NCBI RefSeq assembly: GCF_900169075.1
Contig: NZ_LT827015.1
Location: forward strand, 558,001-622,000
Origin: Chryseobacterium phocaeense
GTDB lineage: Bacteria; Bacteroidota; Bacteroidia; Flavobacteriales; Weeksellaceae
Direction: 5' to 3'
DNA length: 64,000 bases
Shown here: in pieces, positions 26,440 to 34,839 of the stretch
How positions within the stretch are numbered: the stretch's first letter is position 1
How the letters are laid out: each line of letters opens with the position of its first letter
Notes under the pieces: generated by a model
Database searches by the model: none
What the model saw: only the letters and a program-made list of their open reading frames with translations
What the model was told of the DNA's origin: nothing
Program-made: the position numbers and the translations under genes

Positions 26440-28497
26440 ATGAAAAAACTAACGCTTTCTTTGTTTTTATTGGCAGGAGTTTGCTCACTGAATACAGTGA
26501 ACGGGCAGGCTAAAGCCGTGAAAACAGCAGTTAACAGCACAGATAAAGGCTTGGATATTAGCCTTATGGATACTTCAGTACGTCCGCAGGATGATTTTTA
26601 TAACTACGTAAGCGGAACGTGGATGAAAACAGCTAAAATTCCTTCTGACAAACCTACATGGGGGAGTTTCAACAAACTGGCTGAGGATACAGACAACAAT
26701 TCAATGACGATTCTGAACTCTCTTTTGAAAGATAAATTTGCTGACGGAAGCGAAGGGAAAAAGATCCAGGATCTGTATGCTACGTACATGAACATGCAGA
26801 AAAGAAATGCAGACGGAATCAAACCTATCCAGGCCAACCTGAATAAAATTGATGCCATCAAAAACCTTGCAGACCTTCAGAATTACTTGATTTCAGTTAC
26901 TAAAGACGGTGAAAATACATTATACGGATGGGGAGTAGATGCTGATCTTAAAGATTCTAAAATGAATGCCGTTTACTTAGGAAATGCGTCTTTAGGATTA
27001 GGAAGAGATTACTATCAGAAAGTAAACGAAAAAAATACGGAAGCCCTTGCTGAATATCAGAAGTATGTAGCTTCCATGCTTAAAGAATTAGGCTATAAAA
27101 ACGCTGATGAAGCTGCTAAAGGAATCGTTGATTACGAAAAAAGCATTGCTAAAACATATCTGACCAACGAGCAGAGCCGTGACAATACCCTTCAGTACAA
27201 CCCAAGAACAATGGCTGAGCTTTCAACACTGGTAAAAGGAGTGGATATTCCTGCTTATCTTAAAAAAGTTGGAGTAAGCACGGATAAAGTGATCATCGGG
27301 GAAATCGGGTATTACAAAGAATTTGATAAACTGGTGAATGCCCAGAACCTTCCTGTGATCAAGGATTATCTGAAATTCCACATGATCCACGGAAGCGCTT
27401 CTTACCTGAGCGAAAACCTTGGAAATATGAAATTTGCTTTCTATGGTAAATATTTAAGAGGCCAGCAGGAGCAGAGAGCATTGAACAAAAGAGGTTTTGA
27501 GTTAATCAACGGTACTCTTGGGGAAGCTTTCGGAAAACTGTATGTTGAAAAATATTTCCCGGCTGAAGCAAAAGCCCAGATGGTGGAACTGATTGACTAT
27601 TTAAAGAAAAGCTTCGCAGTTCACATCAATAACCTGGCGTGGATGTCTTCTACCACGAAGGAAAAAGCAATGACCAAGCTGAATAAGTTTACCGTAAAAG
27701 TAGCGTATCCGGACAAATGGAAAGATTATTCAAAACTGGATATCGTTTCTGAAGCTAAAGGAGGAAGCCTGTACGGAAACCTTCAGAACATTACAGAATG
27801 GCAATACAATAAAGATCTTGCAAAGATTGGAAAAGCTGTTGACAAATCAGAATGGGGCATGACGCCTCAGACGGTAAACGCTTACTACAATCCGGTAAAC
27901 AACGAAATCGTATTCCCTGCTGCAATCCTTCAGCCGCCTTTCTTCAATCCAAAAGCTGATGCTGCCGTGAATTTCGGAGGAATCGGTGCCGTAATCGGTC
28001 ACGAAATGAGCCACGGATTTGATGATTCGGGAGCTCAGTTTGATGCAGACGGAAACCTGGTAGACTGGTGGACTCCTGAAGATAAAGCCAACTTCGAAAA
28101 AGCAACTAAAGCACTTGCCGCTCAATATGACAAATACGAACCTGTAAAAGGAACTTTCGTGAACGGTACCTTTACAAACGGTGAAAACATCGCTGATTTA
28201 GGCGGAGTAAATATCGCTTACGATGCCCTTCAGATGTATTTAAAAGATAAAGGAAACCCTGGAAAAATCAGCGGATTCTCCCAGGATCAGCGATTCTTCT
28301 TAAGCTGGGCAACCGTTTGGAGAACTTTATCCAGTGAAAAATATATGATCAACCAGGTGAAAACTGACCCGCATTCTCCGGGATATTTCAGAAGCTTTGG
28401 TCCACTCATCAACGTGGATGCTTTCTACAAAGCATTTGACGTGAAACAAGGAGACAAATTATACAAAACTCCGGAAGAAAGAATCAAAATCTGGTAA
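26440..28497 (+). CDS. M13 family zinc metallopeptidase (PepO/neprilysin type), secreted
   Basis: 685 residues. A signal peptide (MKKLTLSLFLLAGVCSLNTVNGQ) is followed by the M13 N-terminal domain from SVRPQDDFYNYVSGTWMK. The catalytic domain has zinc ligands H521 and H525 in HEMSH, and E582 in ENIADLGG. The substrate-binding NAYYNPVNNEIVFPA and the ending PEERIKIW are typical. It cleaves short peptides, probably in the periplasm. It is a close paralogue of the next gene, which is a lipoprotein form. Its own strong terminator separates the two. Confidence 0.96.
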   Translation: MKKLTLSLFLLAGVCSLNTVNGQAKAVKTAVNSTDKGLDISLMDTSVRPQDDFYNYVSGTWMKTAKIPSDKPTWGSFNKLAEDTDNNSMTILNSLLKDKFADGSEGKKIQDLYATYMNMQKRNADGIKPIQANLNKIDAIKNLADLQNYLISVTKDGENTLYGWGVDADLKDSKMNAVYLGNASLGLGRDYYQKVNEKNTEALAEYQKYVASMLKELGYKNADEAAKGIVDYEKSIAKTYLTNEQSRDNTLQYNPRTMAELSTLVKGVDIPAYLKKVGVSTDKVIIGEIGYYKEFDKLVNAQNLPVIKDYLKFHMIHGSASYLSENLGNMKFAFYGKYLRGQQEQRALNKRGFELINGTLGEAFGKLYVEKYFPAEAKAQMVELIDYLKKSFAVHINNLAWMSSTTKEKAMTKLNKFTVKVAYPDKWKDYSKLDIVSEAKGGSLYGNLQNITEWQYNKDLAKIGKAVDKSEWGMTPQTVNAYYNPVNNEIVFPAAILQPPFFNPKADAAVNFGGIGAVIGHEMSHGFDDSGAQFDADGNLVDWWTPEDKANFEKATKALAAQYDKYEPVKGTFVNGTFTNGENIADLGGVNIAYDALQMYLKDKGNPGKISGFSQDQRFFLSWATVWRTLSSEKYMINQVKTDPHSPGYFRSFGPLINVDAFYKAFDVKQGDKLYKTPEERIKIW

Positions 28498-28503
28498 CTA
28501 TAA

Positions 28504-28537
28504 CAAACCGTTCAGCAATGAGCGGTTTTGTTTTTTT
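28504..28537 (+). terminator. Terminator of the first M13 gene
   Basis: The 10-bp stem AAACCGTTCA/TGAGCGGTTT (one G-U) with a GCAA tetraloop is followed by GTTTTTTT. Confidence 0.88.
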
Positions 28538-28545
28538 AGGTAGCA

Positions 28546-28575
28546 GGGATTAGGGATTAGGGACTATAGGGATTA
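28546..28575. repeat. GGGATTA heptamer repeat
   Basis: Units at 28546-28552 and 28553-28559, a variant GGGACTA at 28560-28566, and GGGATTA at 28569-28575. It is the reverse complement of the TAATCCC array at 3173-3200. Confidence 0.7.
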
Positions 28576-28736
28576 GGGAAGTCTCACATCTGTACACTGC
28601 TATACTCTAAAACCCTAACACTCTCAAACCCTCAAACCCAAACTGTCAGATTTTCATCATTTATCAATTATCATTAATCACTTATCACTAAAGTTTGTAT
28701 ATTTGATATATTCGTATATCAACTAAAATTTTTTTA

Positions 28737-30833
28737 ATGAAAAAGCTAAATATTGGAATACTTGCTCTTTCCGGCATTGTATTTTTAAACTCGTGCGGAA
28801 CGGCGAAAACAGCAGGTACAGAAACTAAAGCTGAAACCACGATAAACGCTGCAGAACCTATGAAAGAAGATGGAAAAGAGGAAGGAATCAATTTATCTTA
28901 TATGGATAAAAATGTTCGTCCGCAGGATGATTTTTTTAGCTACGTGAACGGAAATTGGGTGAAAACCACTCAGATTCCTTCCGATAAGGCAAGCTGGGGT
29001 TCTTTCAATGCTTTGAGAGAAAATGTGGATGATGCCTCACTGGATATTTTAAACAAAATTTTATCCGAATCCTATTCTGAAGGCTCGGAAGGCCAGAAGA
29101 TCCAGAACCTGTACGCTTCTTTCATGGATGTGAACAAAAGAAATGCTGAAGGGCTGGCTCCCATCAAAGGGGATTTAGCAAAAATAGAAGCGATTAAAAA
29201 CCTTAATGACCTTCAGAAATACCTTCTTGAAGCTACAAAATTAGGAGACAATTCTTTCTACGGATGGAGGGTAAGCGCCGATATGAAGAATTCTAAAATG
29301 AACGCGGTATATTTGGGCGGTCCGGATCTGGGATTGGGTAGAGATTATTATCAGAAAGTGAATGACGCCAATACCAAAACCCTGGCAGAATACCAGACGT
29401 ACGTAGGAAAGCTGTTCGGAGTTTTAGGAAATAAAAATGCTGACCAGGCGGCACAGAATGTAGTGGCCTTTGAAAAGCAGCTGGCCAATTATCTGCTGAC
29501 ACTGGAACAAAACAGGGATGCCAATCTGAGATATAATCCGAAAAATGTAACAGAGCTTTCAGGGCTGGTTAAAAACGTTAATCTGGCGAAATACCTGAAA
29601 GATGCAGGTGTGAATACAGATAGAGTGATCATCGGGGAACTGAAATATTATCAGAATATGGATCAGTTCATCACCGAAAAGAACCTTCCGCTGCTGAAAG
29701 ATTATTTAAAATACCACTTGATCAACGGAAATGCCAGCAACCTTGATGATAACCTTGAGCAGATCAGGTTTGATTTCTATGCCAAATACCTTCAGGGCCA
29801 GAAAGAACAGCGCCCGATGGACAAAAGAGGACTTTCTCTTGTGAATGGCGTTCTGGGTGAGGCTTTCGGTAAATTATACGTTGAAAAATATTTCACTCCG
29901 GAGGCAAAAGCGCAGATGGAAACTTATATCGATTACCTTTTAAAATCATTCAGGAAACATATTAATGATATAGACTGGATGTCTGCTGAAACCAAAGTGA
30001 AGGCTCAGGAGAAACTGTCCAAATTTTCCGTGAAGATTGCTTATCCGGATAAATGGAAAGATTATACAAAACTGAAAGTAGAATCTCCGAAACAGGGAGC
30101 TACCTTATATTCCAATCTTCAGAATGTATCTGCATGGCAGTACCAGAGAAGTCTTGATAAAGTAGGTAAGCCGGTAGACAAAACGGAATGGGGAATGACG
30201 CCGCAAACCGTAAACGCTTACTACAGCGGATCCAACAATGAGATTGTGTTCCCGGCAGCTATTCTTCAGCCGCCTTTCTATAACCCTAAAGCAGATGCTG
30301 CCGTGAATTTCGGAGGCATTGGTGCGGTAATTGGTCACGAAATTTCCCACGGATTCGATGACAGCGGATCACGTTTTGACGGTGATGGAAACCTTAATAA
30401 CTGGTGGACGGATGCTGACCGTAAGAATTTTGATGCTAAAGTGGGACAGCTTGCTGCCCAGTACAGCGCTTACGAACCGGTAAAAGGAAGCTTTGTGAAC
30501 GGTAAATTTACAAGCGGTGAAAATATCGGTGATTTGGGTGGGGTAGCGGTAGCTTATGATGCCCTTCAGATGTATTTAAAAGATAAAGGAAACCCAGGAA
30601 AGATAAGCGGATTTACACAGGATCAGAGGTTCTTTATGAGCTGGGCTACGGTCTGGAGAACAAAATCCACAGACCAGTATATGATCAACCAGGTGAAGAC
30701 AGATCCGCACTCTCCGGGAGTGTTCAGGGCATTTGGTCCGCTGGTGAATCAGGATGCGTTCAACAAAGCATTTGACATAAAACCTGGCGACAAAATGTAC
30801 AAAGCACCTCAGGACAGGATAAAAATCTGGTAG
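28737..30833 (+). CDS. M13 family zinc metallopeptidase, lipoprotein
   Basis: 698 residues. The N-terminus ILALSGIVFLNSCGTAK has a lipobox (LNSC), so it is probably outer-membrane anchored, unlike the soluble paralogue upstream. Zinc ligands are H534 and H538 in HEISH, and E595 in ENIGDLGG. It ends QDRIKIW. The two proteins align along their whole length, consistent with tandem duplication followed by different sorting. A Gly/Thr/Lys/Glu-rich linker (TETKAETTINAAEPMKEDGK) follows the lipobox. Confidence 0.96.
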   Translation: MKKLNIGILALSGIVFLNSCGTAKTAGTETKAETTINAAEPMKEDGKEEGINLSYMDKNVRPQDDFFSYVNGNWVKTTQIPSDKASWGSFNALRENVDDASLDILNKILSESYSEGSEGQKIQNLYASFMDVNKRNAEGLAPIKGDLAKIEAIKNLNDLQKYLLEATKLGDNSFYGWRVSADMKNSKMNAVYLGGPDLGLGRDYYQKVNDANTKTLAEYQTYVGKLFGVLGNKNADQAAQNVVAFEKQLANYLLTLEQNRDANLRYNPKNVTELSGLVKNVNLAKYLKDAGVNTDRVIIGELKYYQNMDQFITEKNLPLLKDYLKYHLINGNASNLDDNLEQIRFDFYAKYLQGQKEQRPMDKRGLSLVNGVLGEAFGKLYVEKYFTPEAKAQMETYIDYLLKSFRKHINDIDWMSAETKVKAQEKLSKFSVKIAYPDKWKDYTKLKVESPKQGATLYSNLQNVSAWQYQRSLDKVGKPVDKTEWGMTPQTVNAYYSGSNNEIVFPAAILQPPFYNPKADAAVNFGGIGAVIGHEISHGFDDSGSRFDGDGNLNNWWTDADRKNFDAKVGQLAAQYSAYEPVKGSFVNGKFTSGENIGDLGGVAVAYDALQMYLKDKGNPGKISGFTQDQRFFMSWATVWRTKSTDQYMINQVKTDPHSPGVFRAFGPLVNQDAFNKAFDIKPGDKMYKAPQDRIKIW

Positions 30834-30859
30834 AAGAACCGGAAATTGTTAGAAAAGAA

Positions 30860-30893
30860 AAAATCCATCTCGGCTGAATGCGGGATGGATTTT
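30860..30893. terminator. Bidirectional terminator between convergent genes
   Basis: The stem AAAATCCATC/GATGGATTTT encloses a 14-base loop, with T-rich tails on both strands. It serves the M13 gene (+) and the kinase-like gene (-). Confidence 0.8.
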
Positions 30894-30897
30894 CTTT

Positions 30898-31944
30898 TTA
30901 GTAGGCTTTCTTATAATTTTTCAGGACAAACTTTATTCCCGTTTCTATAATATCTCCCATGGTTTTGCAATACTTGAAATTGACATCATAAGTAAGCTTC
31001 TGCAGAGCTGTTTTCAGCTCGGTAACATGGGCCTCCGGCGCAATATTATCTTTTTTCATAATAGCAATAAGTTCCTCGAATCTGTTTTGGCTGCTCGTCA
31101 CCCTCTTGATAATCTGTGAACGGACTTCCTTACGATATTGCTCTATCGAATTAGGTTTAAGTTTTTCCAGCACCATTTGAACCATCACATTGTTTTCTTT
31201 GAAATACTGGGGGAGATAAACCTTAAGATTCCCTTCATAGCTTTGCTGATCAAAATCAATAGGCCGGATTCTGTAAATCACCTGATCAAAATCGTGAATG
31301 GGAATGATCACATAATTATAAGACCGCATATCACCAAGCAGCCCGATGAGACAACGTTCATTGAATTTTACAAACTCTTTGGAAATCTGTGCTTTTTCCA
31401 GTTCCGTACAATTCTGTAAATGTTTCTGAATAAAAACATCTCCGGGAATCCCTAAGATATGCTCTTCTATCAGGGTGTTTTTATAAATCAGGAAGTTAAT
31501 CCGGTTGGGAGAAAGCAGGTCTTCAATTTCCAGTCCGTAAATACGCGAAGCATCGGCCTGTTTGATATAAAAATTAGTATGATTATCGTTGAGAATATTT
31601 CTCACCCGGATCCGGAAAGGTTTTGAGTTTCCGAAGGTACAAAAATCGATGGTATCTACTTTCAGGTAGGGTAAAGTAGCTTCATCACCGTCAGAATGAA
31701 GAAGGGTGTAGATCTTATTTAAATTGGCCTCTATCTCGTTAAATTCATGTTCAGGATACATGACGCCAAGCCACAAAGTATCTTTTCCGTCCTTATCCAG
31801 GATATTCACACTGTCACTGAATCTTAACAGGTCTTCATACAAAAACTGGATCTTCGTGGTCCTGTTATGTTTTTCCAGATACTGATTTAATGCTTCCGAA
31901 ACAGGATAAATGGGTTTTCTGAACGCAATCTTTACATCTTTCAT
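30898..31944 (-). CDS. Conserved protein with kinase-like motifs, next to tssBC
   Basis: 348 residues, no signal peptide or membrane segment. I do not recognise a named family. In the middle, LLGDMRSYNYVIIPIHDFDQ is followed by YRIRPIDFDQQSYEG. The order G-D-x-R-x-x-N then I-D-F-D resembles the catalytic loop and metal-binding motif of aminoglycoside-phosphotransferase-like kinases. The usual leading His is replaced by Leu-Gly, and no clear N-lobe Lys was found, so activity is uncertain. The C-terminal 100 residues are helical and basic. It is divergent from the type VI sheath genes, which makes a functional link plausible. Confidence 0.7.
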   Translation of the reverse strand: MKDVKIAFRKPIYPVSEALNQYLEKHNRTTKIQFLYEDLLRFSDSVNILDKDGKDTLWLGVMYPEHEFNEIEANLNKIYTLLHSDGDEATLPYLKVDTIDFCTFGNSKPFRIRVRNILNDNHTNFYIKQADASRIYGLEIEDLLSPNRINFLIYKNTLIEEHILGIPGDVFIQKHLQNCTELEKAQISKEFVKFNERCLIGLLGDMRSYNYVIIPIHDFDQVIYRIRPIDFDQQSYEGNLKVYLPQYFKENNVMVQMVLEKLKPNSIEQYRKEVRSQIIKRVTSSQNRFEELIAIMKKDNIAPEAHVTELKTALQKLTYDVNFKYCKTMGDIIETGIKFVLKNYKKAY

Positions 31945-32299
31945 GACGCTGTTGTTTTGTTTAAATATAAAGAATATTTTTTCCTCATTCCGTAAGAATT
32001 CTCATTTTAACAGCAGTTTGGTGCTTTTTATCCATACAGGGAGCACAAAGTTTTTATTTTACATCTCCATAGCTTATCTTTATTTATTTTTTCATAGTTT
32101 AGTGACATCGTAAAGACATGATTTTACGATATATATATTATGGGTTAATTGAAATATATCAAGAAAAATCTTGACAAAATTTTGTATGTTACAGTTTTTT
32201 TTTAAATTTAAACATTGGATTGGTAATTTATTTGATTCATCAGTAAATTACTCAAAGACAGATCCAAACCAGAATCAGAAATCTCAAAATAATAATAAT
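31945..32299. other. 355-bp divergent region before tssB
   Basis: Non-coding. Two palindromes: ATCGTAAA/TTTACGAT at 32107-32130 (8-base loop) and TCAAGA-AAAA-TCTTGA at 32159-32174, then a T9 run. These are candidate operators or leader hairpins for the sheath genes. No exact TAnnTTTG box was found. Confidence 0.4.
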
Positions 32300-32746
32300 A
32301 TGGCAATGTTTAATTATGGTGTTGGCGGAAACGAGGTAAAAGTAGACGCTAATGAAGCTATTCAGGAAATACAGGAAAACAAATCACTGATAGTAAGCCA
32401 GCTTACTACGGACGAATCTTATACCCCTGAAATCGTAACAGGACTAAAAACAGTGGATGATGTTTTCAGGCATTTCCAGCCTTCTGTAGCGGTACAGCAC
32501 GAAACGGAAGACGGAGGTATTGTGGAAGAGGAATTCCGTTTTCAGAATCTTGCAGACTTCACCCCAAAAAATCTTACTCAGAAATCAGACTATTTGCAGC
32601 AGCTTAGCATGGAGCAGGAACAGTACAATAAAATCGTACGTCAGCTGAAAACCAATAAAATTCTGCGTAATATGCTGGAGAATGAGCAGACCAGAGCTGC
32701 CTTCATTGAAGTACTGAAAGATGTGGCACAAGAACTTGAAAAATAA
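32300..32746 (+). CDS. tssB: Type VI secretion contractile sheath small subunit
   Basis: 148 residues from MAMFNYGVGGNEVKVDANEA. The central VKTV-like stretch (LKTVDDVFRHFQPSVAVQ), LADFTPKNLTQKSDYLQQL, and the C-terminal helix RAAFIEVLKDVAQELE match the TssB/VipA small sheath protein of the Bacteroidota type VI subtype. Together with TssC it forms the contractile outer sheath around the Hcp tube in the cytoplasm. The ATG at 32300 gives family length. An upstream in-frame extension rich in Phe and Asn is judged non-coding. It is 21 bases before tssC. Confidence 0.9.
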   Translation: MAMFNYGVGGNEVKVDANEAIQEIQENKSLIVSQLTTDESYTPEIVTGLKTVDDVFRHFQPSVAVQHETEDGGIVEEEFRFQNLADFTPKNLTQKSDYLQQLSMEQEQYNKIVRQLKTNKILRNMLENEQTRAAFIEVLKDVAQELEK

Positions 32747-32767
32747 TTATTTACACTAAATCAAATC

Positions 32768-34132
32768 ATGGATAGCAAATTACAGGCACAGGAAAGCCAA
32801 CAGCAGGGTCAGCAACAGCAACACTCAGGGCAGCCGAAAGGCAACCCGCTTGCCGAGCTCAATAAATTAGGAGGGTTTGGCTTTGTGGAATCCGTTGTAG
32901 ACGGTATCGCCAATATGAACCCAACCAGAAAAGCAAGGAAAGAAATTTTCCTGAATGATAATAATAAATCCGAAGAAAGAAAAGAGCTTCTCCAGAAAAT
33001 AAGCCTTTGGGTAAGTCTTCTGGAAGGAAACGAATCTGCAGATAAAATGGCGGATACCTGTAAAAATAAAGCACAGGCAGCCGATCAGAATCTGAAAACC
33101 AATTTGAAAAATGCACTTGATTCAGTTCGTATGTTGGAAACCAACTACAGAACCGTAGCCCAGTTCTATAAAAATACAGAATTGGATAAAGTGGATAACG
33201 TAAGCATCGTTAATGCAAGTCTTGAACAGGTTTCAGATTTGGATAATCCTTTATTTATTGATGCTATTTCCGAAGAATTCAAGAATTATTATGACCGTCT
33301 TGACCTTAGGGATAACTATTCAATTCTGGCCATTCCAGGCTATTTAGGATCAAATAAAGTCATTGAAAAATGGGCCAAAATCTGTAACGAGAATAAAGTA
33401 ATGATGGTTACCGATTTCGCCAACCTTGATAAGCCGGATGATGTGGTGGATTTATTCCACTCCGCCAACCTTACCGGAGGCGAGCTTCACAGAAGTAATG
33501 TGATTATGACGTGTAACTGGCTGGTAGGTAGAGGAAGAGCTGAAGAAGTAGGTGAAGAAGAGAACGTAGAACTTCCGCCTTCCACTTCATTGGCCGGAAA
33601 AATCCACAAAACCCTGATGTCTCAGGTAGCAGCCGGTAAAAAACACGGTAATATCAATGAAGTAGACGCCGTAAAATTCGAACTGAAGAAAAGCGAAATT
33701 TCTCAGTTGGAAAAAATGGGTCTTGTTCCTATGGTGAACGAATATGGAAAGATCATGGCATTCTCTGCCAAAACATTATTTACAGGGGATAACATCGGTC
33801 TTCAGACCTATTCTGTAGTACGTGTATTCGACTATGTAACTAAAGTTTTACTTGACTTCCTGAACAGAAGAGCCTTCGAGAACTGGAATGCCAAGAACGA
33901 AGATGATCTGAGAAGACAGATCGTAACCTTCCTTGACAATATCAAAGGACCGGATAAACTGATTGAAAAGTTCAAAATTGTTCGTTTCGAGCAGGACAAA
34001 GTAAACAAAGACAGAGTATGGCTTGACATCCGTATGACCCCTTATTTCCCTACAAAAAGTTTCGTGATCAAACTGGACGGACACAAAGGAGATGATGGCA
34101 ACGAATGGGATGCACAATATACTCAGGAATAA
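32768..34132 (+). CDS. tssC: Type VI secretion contractile sheath large subunit
   Basis: 454 residues. It opens with a Gln-rich segment (MDSKLQAQESQQQGQQQQHS), then the TssC/VipB body: YYDRLDLRDNYSILAIPGYLGSN, MMVTDFANLDKPDDVVDLF, SVVRVFDYVTKVLLDFLNRRAFENW. It ends with the conserved strand region VNKDRVWLDIRMTPYFPTKSFV. It pairs with TssB to build the contractile sheath. No other tss genes (baseplate, ClpV, Hcp, VgrG) occur in this window, so the sheath pair stands apart from the rest of the machine. A strong terminator follows. Confidence 0.92.
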   Translation: MDSKLQAQESQQQGQQQQHSGQPKGNPLAELNKLGGFGFVESVVDGIANMNPTRKARKEIFLNDNNKSEERKELLQKISLWVSLLEGNESADKMADTCKNKAQAADQNLKTNLKNALDSVRMLETNYRTVAQFYKNTELDKVDNVSIVNASLEQVSDLDNPLFIDAISEEFKNYYDRLDLRDNYSILAIPGYLGSNKVIEKWAKICNENKVMMVTDFANLDKPDDVVDLFHSANLTGGELHRSNVIMTCNWLVGRGRAEEVGEEENVELPPSTSLAGKIHKTLMSQVAAGKKHGNINEVDAVKFELKKSEISQLEKMGLVPMVNEYGKIMAFSAKTLFTGDNIGLQTYSVVRVFDYVTKVLLDFLNRRAFENWNAKNEDDLRRQIVTFLDNIKGPDKLIEKFKIVRFEQDKVNKDRVWLDIRMTPYFPTKSFVIKLDGHKGDDGNEWDAQYTQE

Positions 34133-34155
34133 TAATAAACCAACTTTTAATAATA

Positions 34156-34185
34156 AAAACCGATGCATTTTTACATCGGTTTTTT
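34156..34185 (+). terminator. Terminator of tssBC
   Basis: The perfect 10-bp stem AAAACCGATG/CATCGGTTTT has an 8-base loop and six T. Confidence 0.9.
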
Positions 34186-34198
34186 ACTTCCGATTCAT

Positions 34199-34672
34199 AT
34201 GAAAATTAATGTGATCAAAAAAAGCCCCGTCTTTTTCCTGCCACTGCTACTGCTAATGGCATTATCTGCATGTGAAAAAAAATACCAGGCACCGGATCAC
34301 TATTCGGTAGACCTTTTTAAAGATGAACGCCAGGAAGGAAAAGCCTATATTATGAATGAAGAAGAATGTTTTGACGGCAGTGAGCTCGTCATTGCGAGTT
34401 CCAATGTAAAGCTTGCAGACAGTTCAAAAGGAAGAGGAAAAACATTCTTTCTATATAAAGTAAGATCCGGAAAAGTACTGAAAACGGTAAGAGATTCCGT
34501 GGCAGAATACCCTTTTATGTTCCTTTCCCATCAAAGGCTTAAACTTAAAACCGATTCCATGTATCTCTACCTGAAAAAGCTGGAAGGTTACCGCTTTATT
34601 GCCGCAGAAAGAAACCTTAAATATGAATGGCTGAAAGCAGCTCCGGTATATTCAGTGAAAAAGGATAAATAG
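34199..34672 (+). CDS. Lipoprotein of unknown function
   Basis: 157 residues from the ATG at 34199 (MKINVIKKSPVFFLPLLLLMALSACEKK; lipobox LSAC). The mature part is a small alpha-beta domain with basic surface (DSSKGRGKTFFLYKVRSGKV, YRFIAAERNLKYEWLKAAP). No family recognised. An in-frame ATG 12 codons upstream falls inside the tssC terminator and is rejected. It ends immediately before the promoter box of mutY. Confidence 0.65.
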   Translation: MKINVIKKSPVFFLPLLLLMALSACEKKYQAPDHYSVDLFKDERQEGKAYIMNEEECFDGSELVIASSNVKLADSSKGRGKTFFLYKVRSGKVLKTVRDSVAEYPFMFLSHQRLKLKTDSMYLYLKKLEGYRFIAAERNLKYEWLKAAPVYSVKKDK

Positions 34673-34675
34673 TTT

Positions 34676-34683
34676 TATCTTTG
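34676..34683 (+). promoter_or_regulatory. -7 box, probably of mutY
   Basis: TATCTTTG matches TAnnTTTG. Between it and mutY lies a REP-like element (34734-34824), giving an unusually long leader of about 150-190 bases. Confidence 0.5.
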
Positions 34684-34733
34684 CAGGACGGGGATTGCGT
34701 CAGTTACATTTTGTGAGTCAATAGAATGTAAAG

Positions 34734-34824
34734 ATGCTTTCAACTCCGCTCAGCATGACAGTTTACAGTCATTCTCAGATAAGACAACTGGTTTGTTCTG
34801 TCATGCTGAGCAGAGTCGAAGCAT
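34734..34824. repeat. REP-like inverted repeat in the mutY leader
   Basis: The left arm 34734-34761 (core GCTCAGCATGACAG) and right arm 34798-34824 (core CTGTCATGCTGAGC) pair over about 27 bases with three differences. The word CATGCTGAGC followed by GAGTCGAAGCAT is, from memory, widespread between genes in Bacteroidota. The 36-base centre is AT-richer. Confidence 0.7.
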
Positions 34825-34839
34825 TCAATACAATACTGA

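Noticed and set aside
32171..32299. Upstream extension of tssB
   Set aside because: Phe- and Asn-rich translation over palindromes and A/T runs; the family starts at MAMFNYG.
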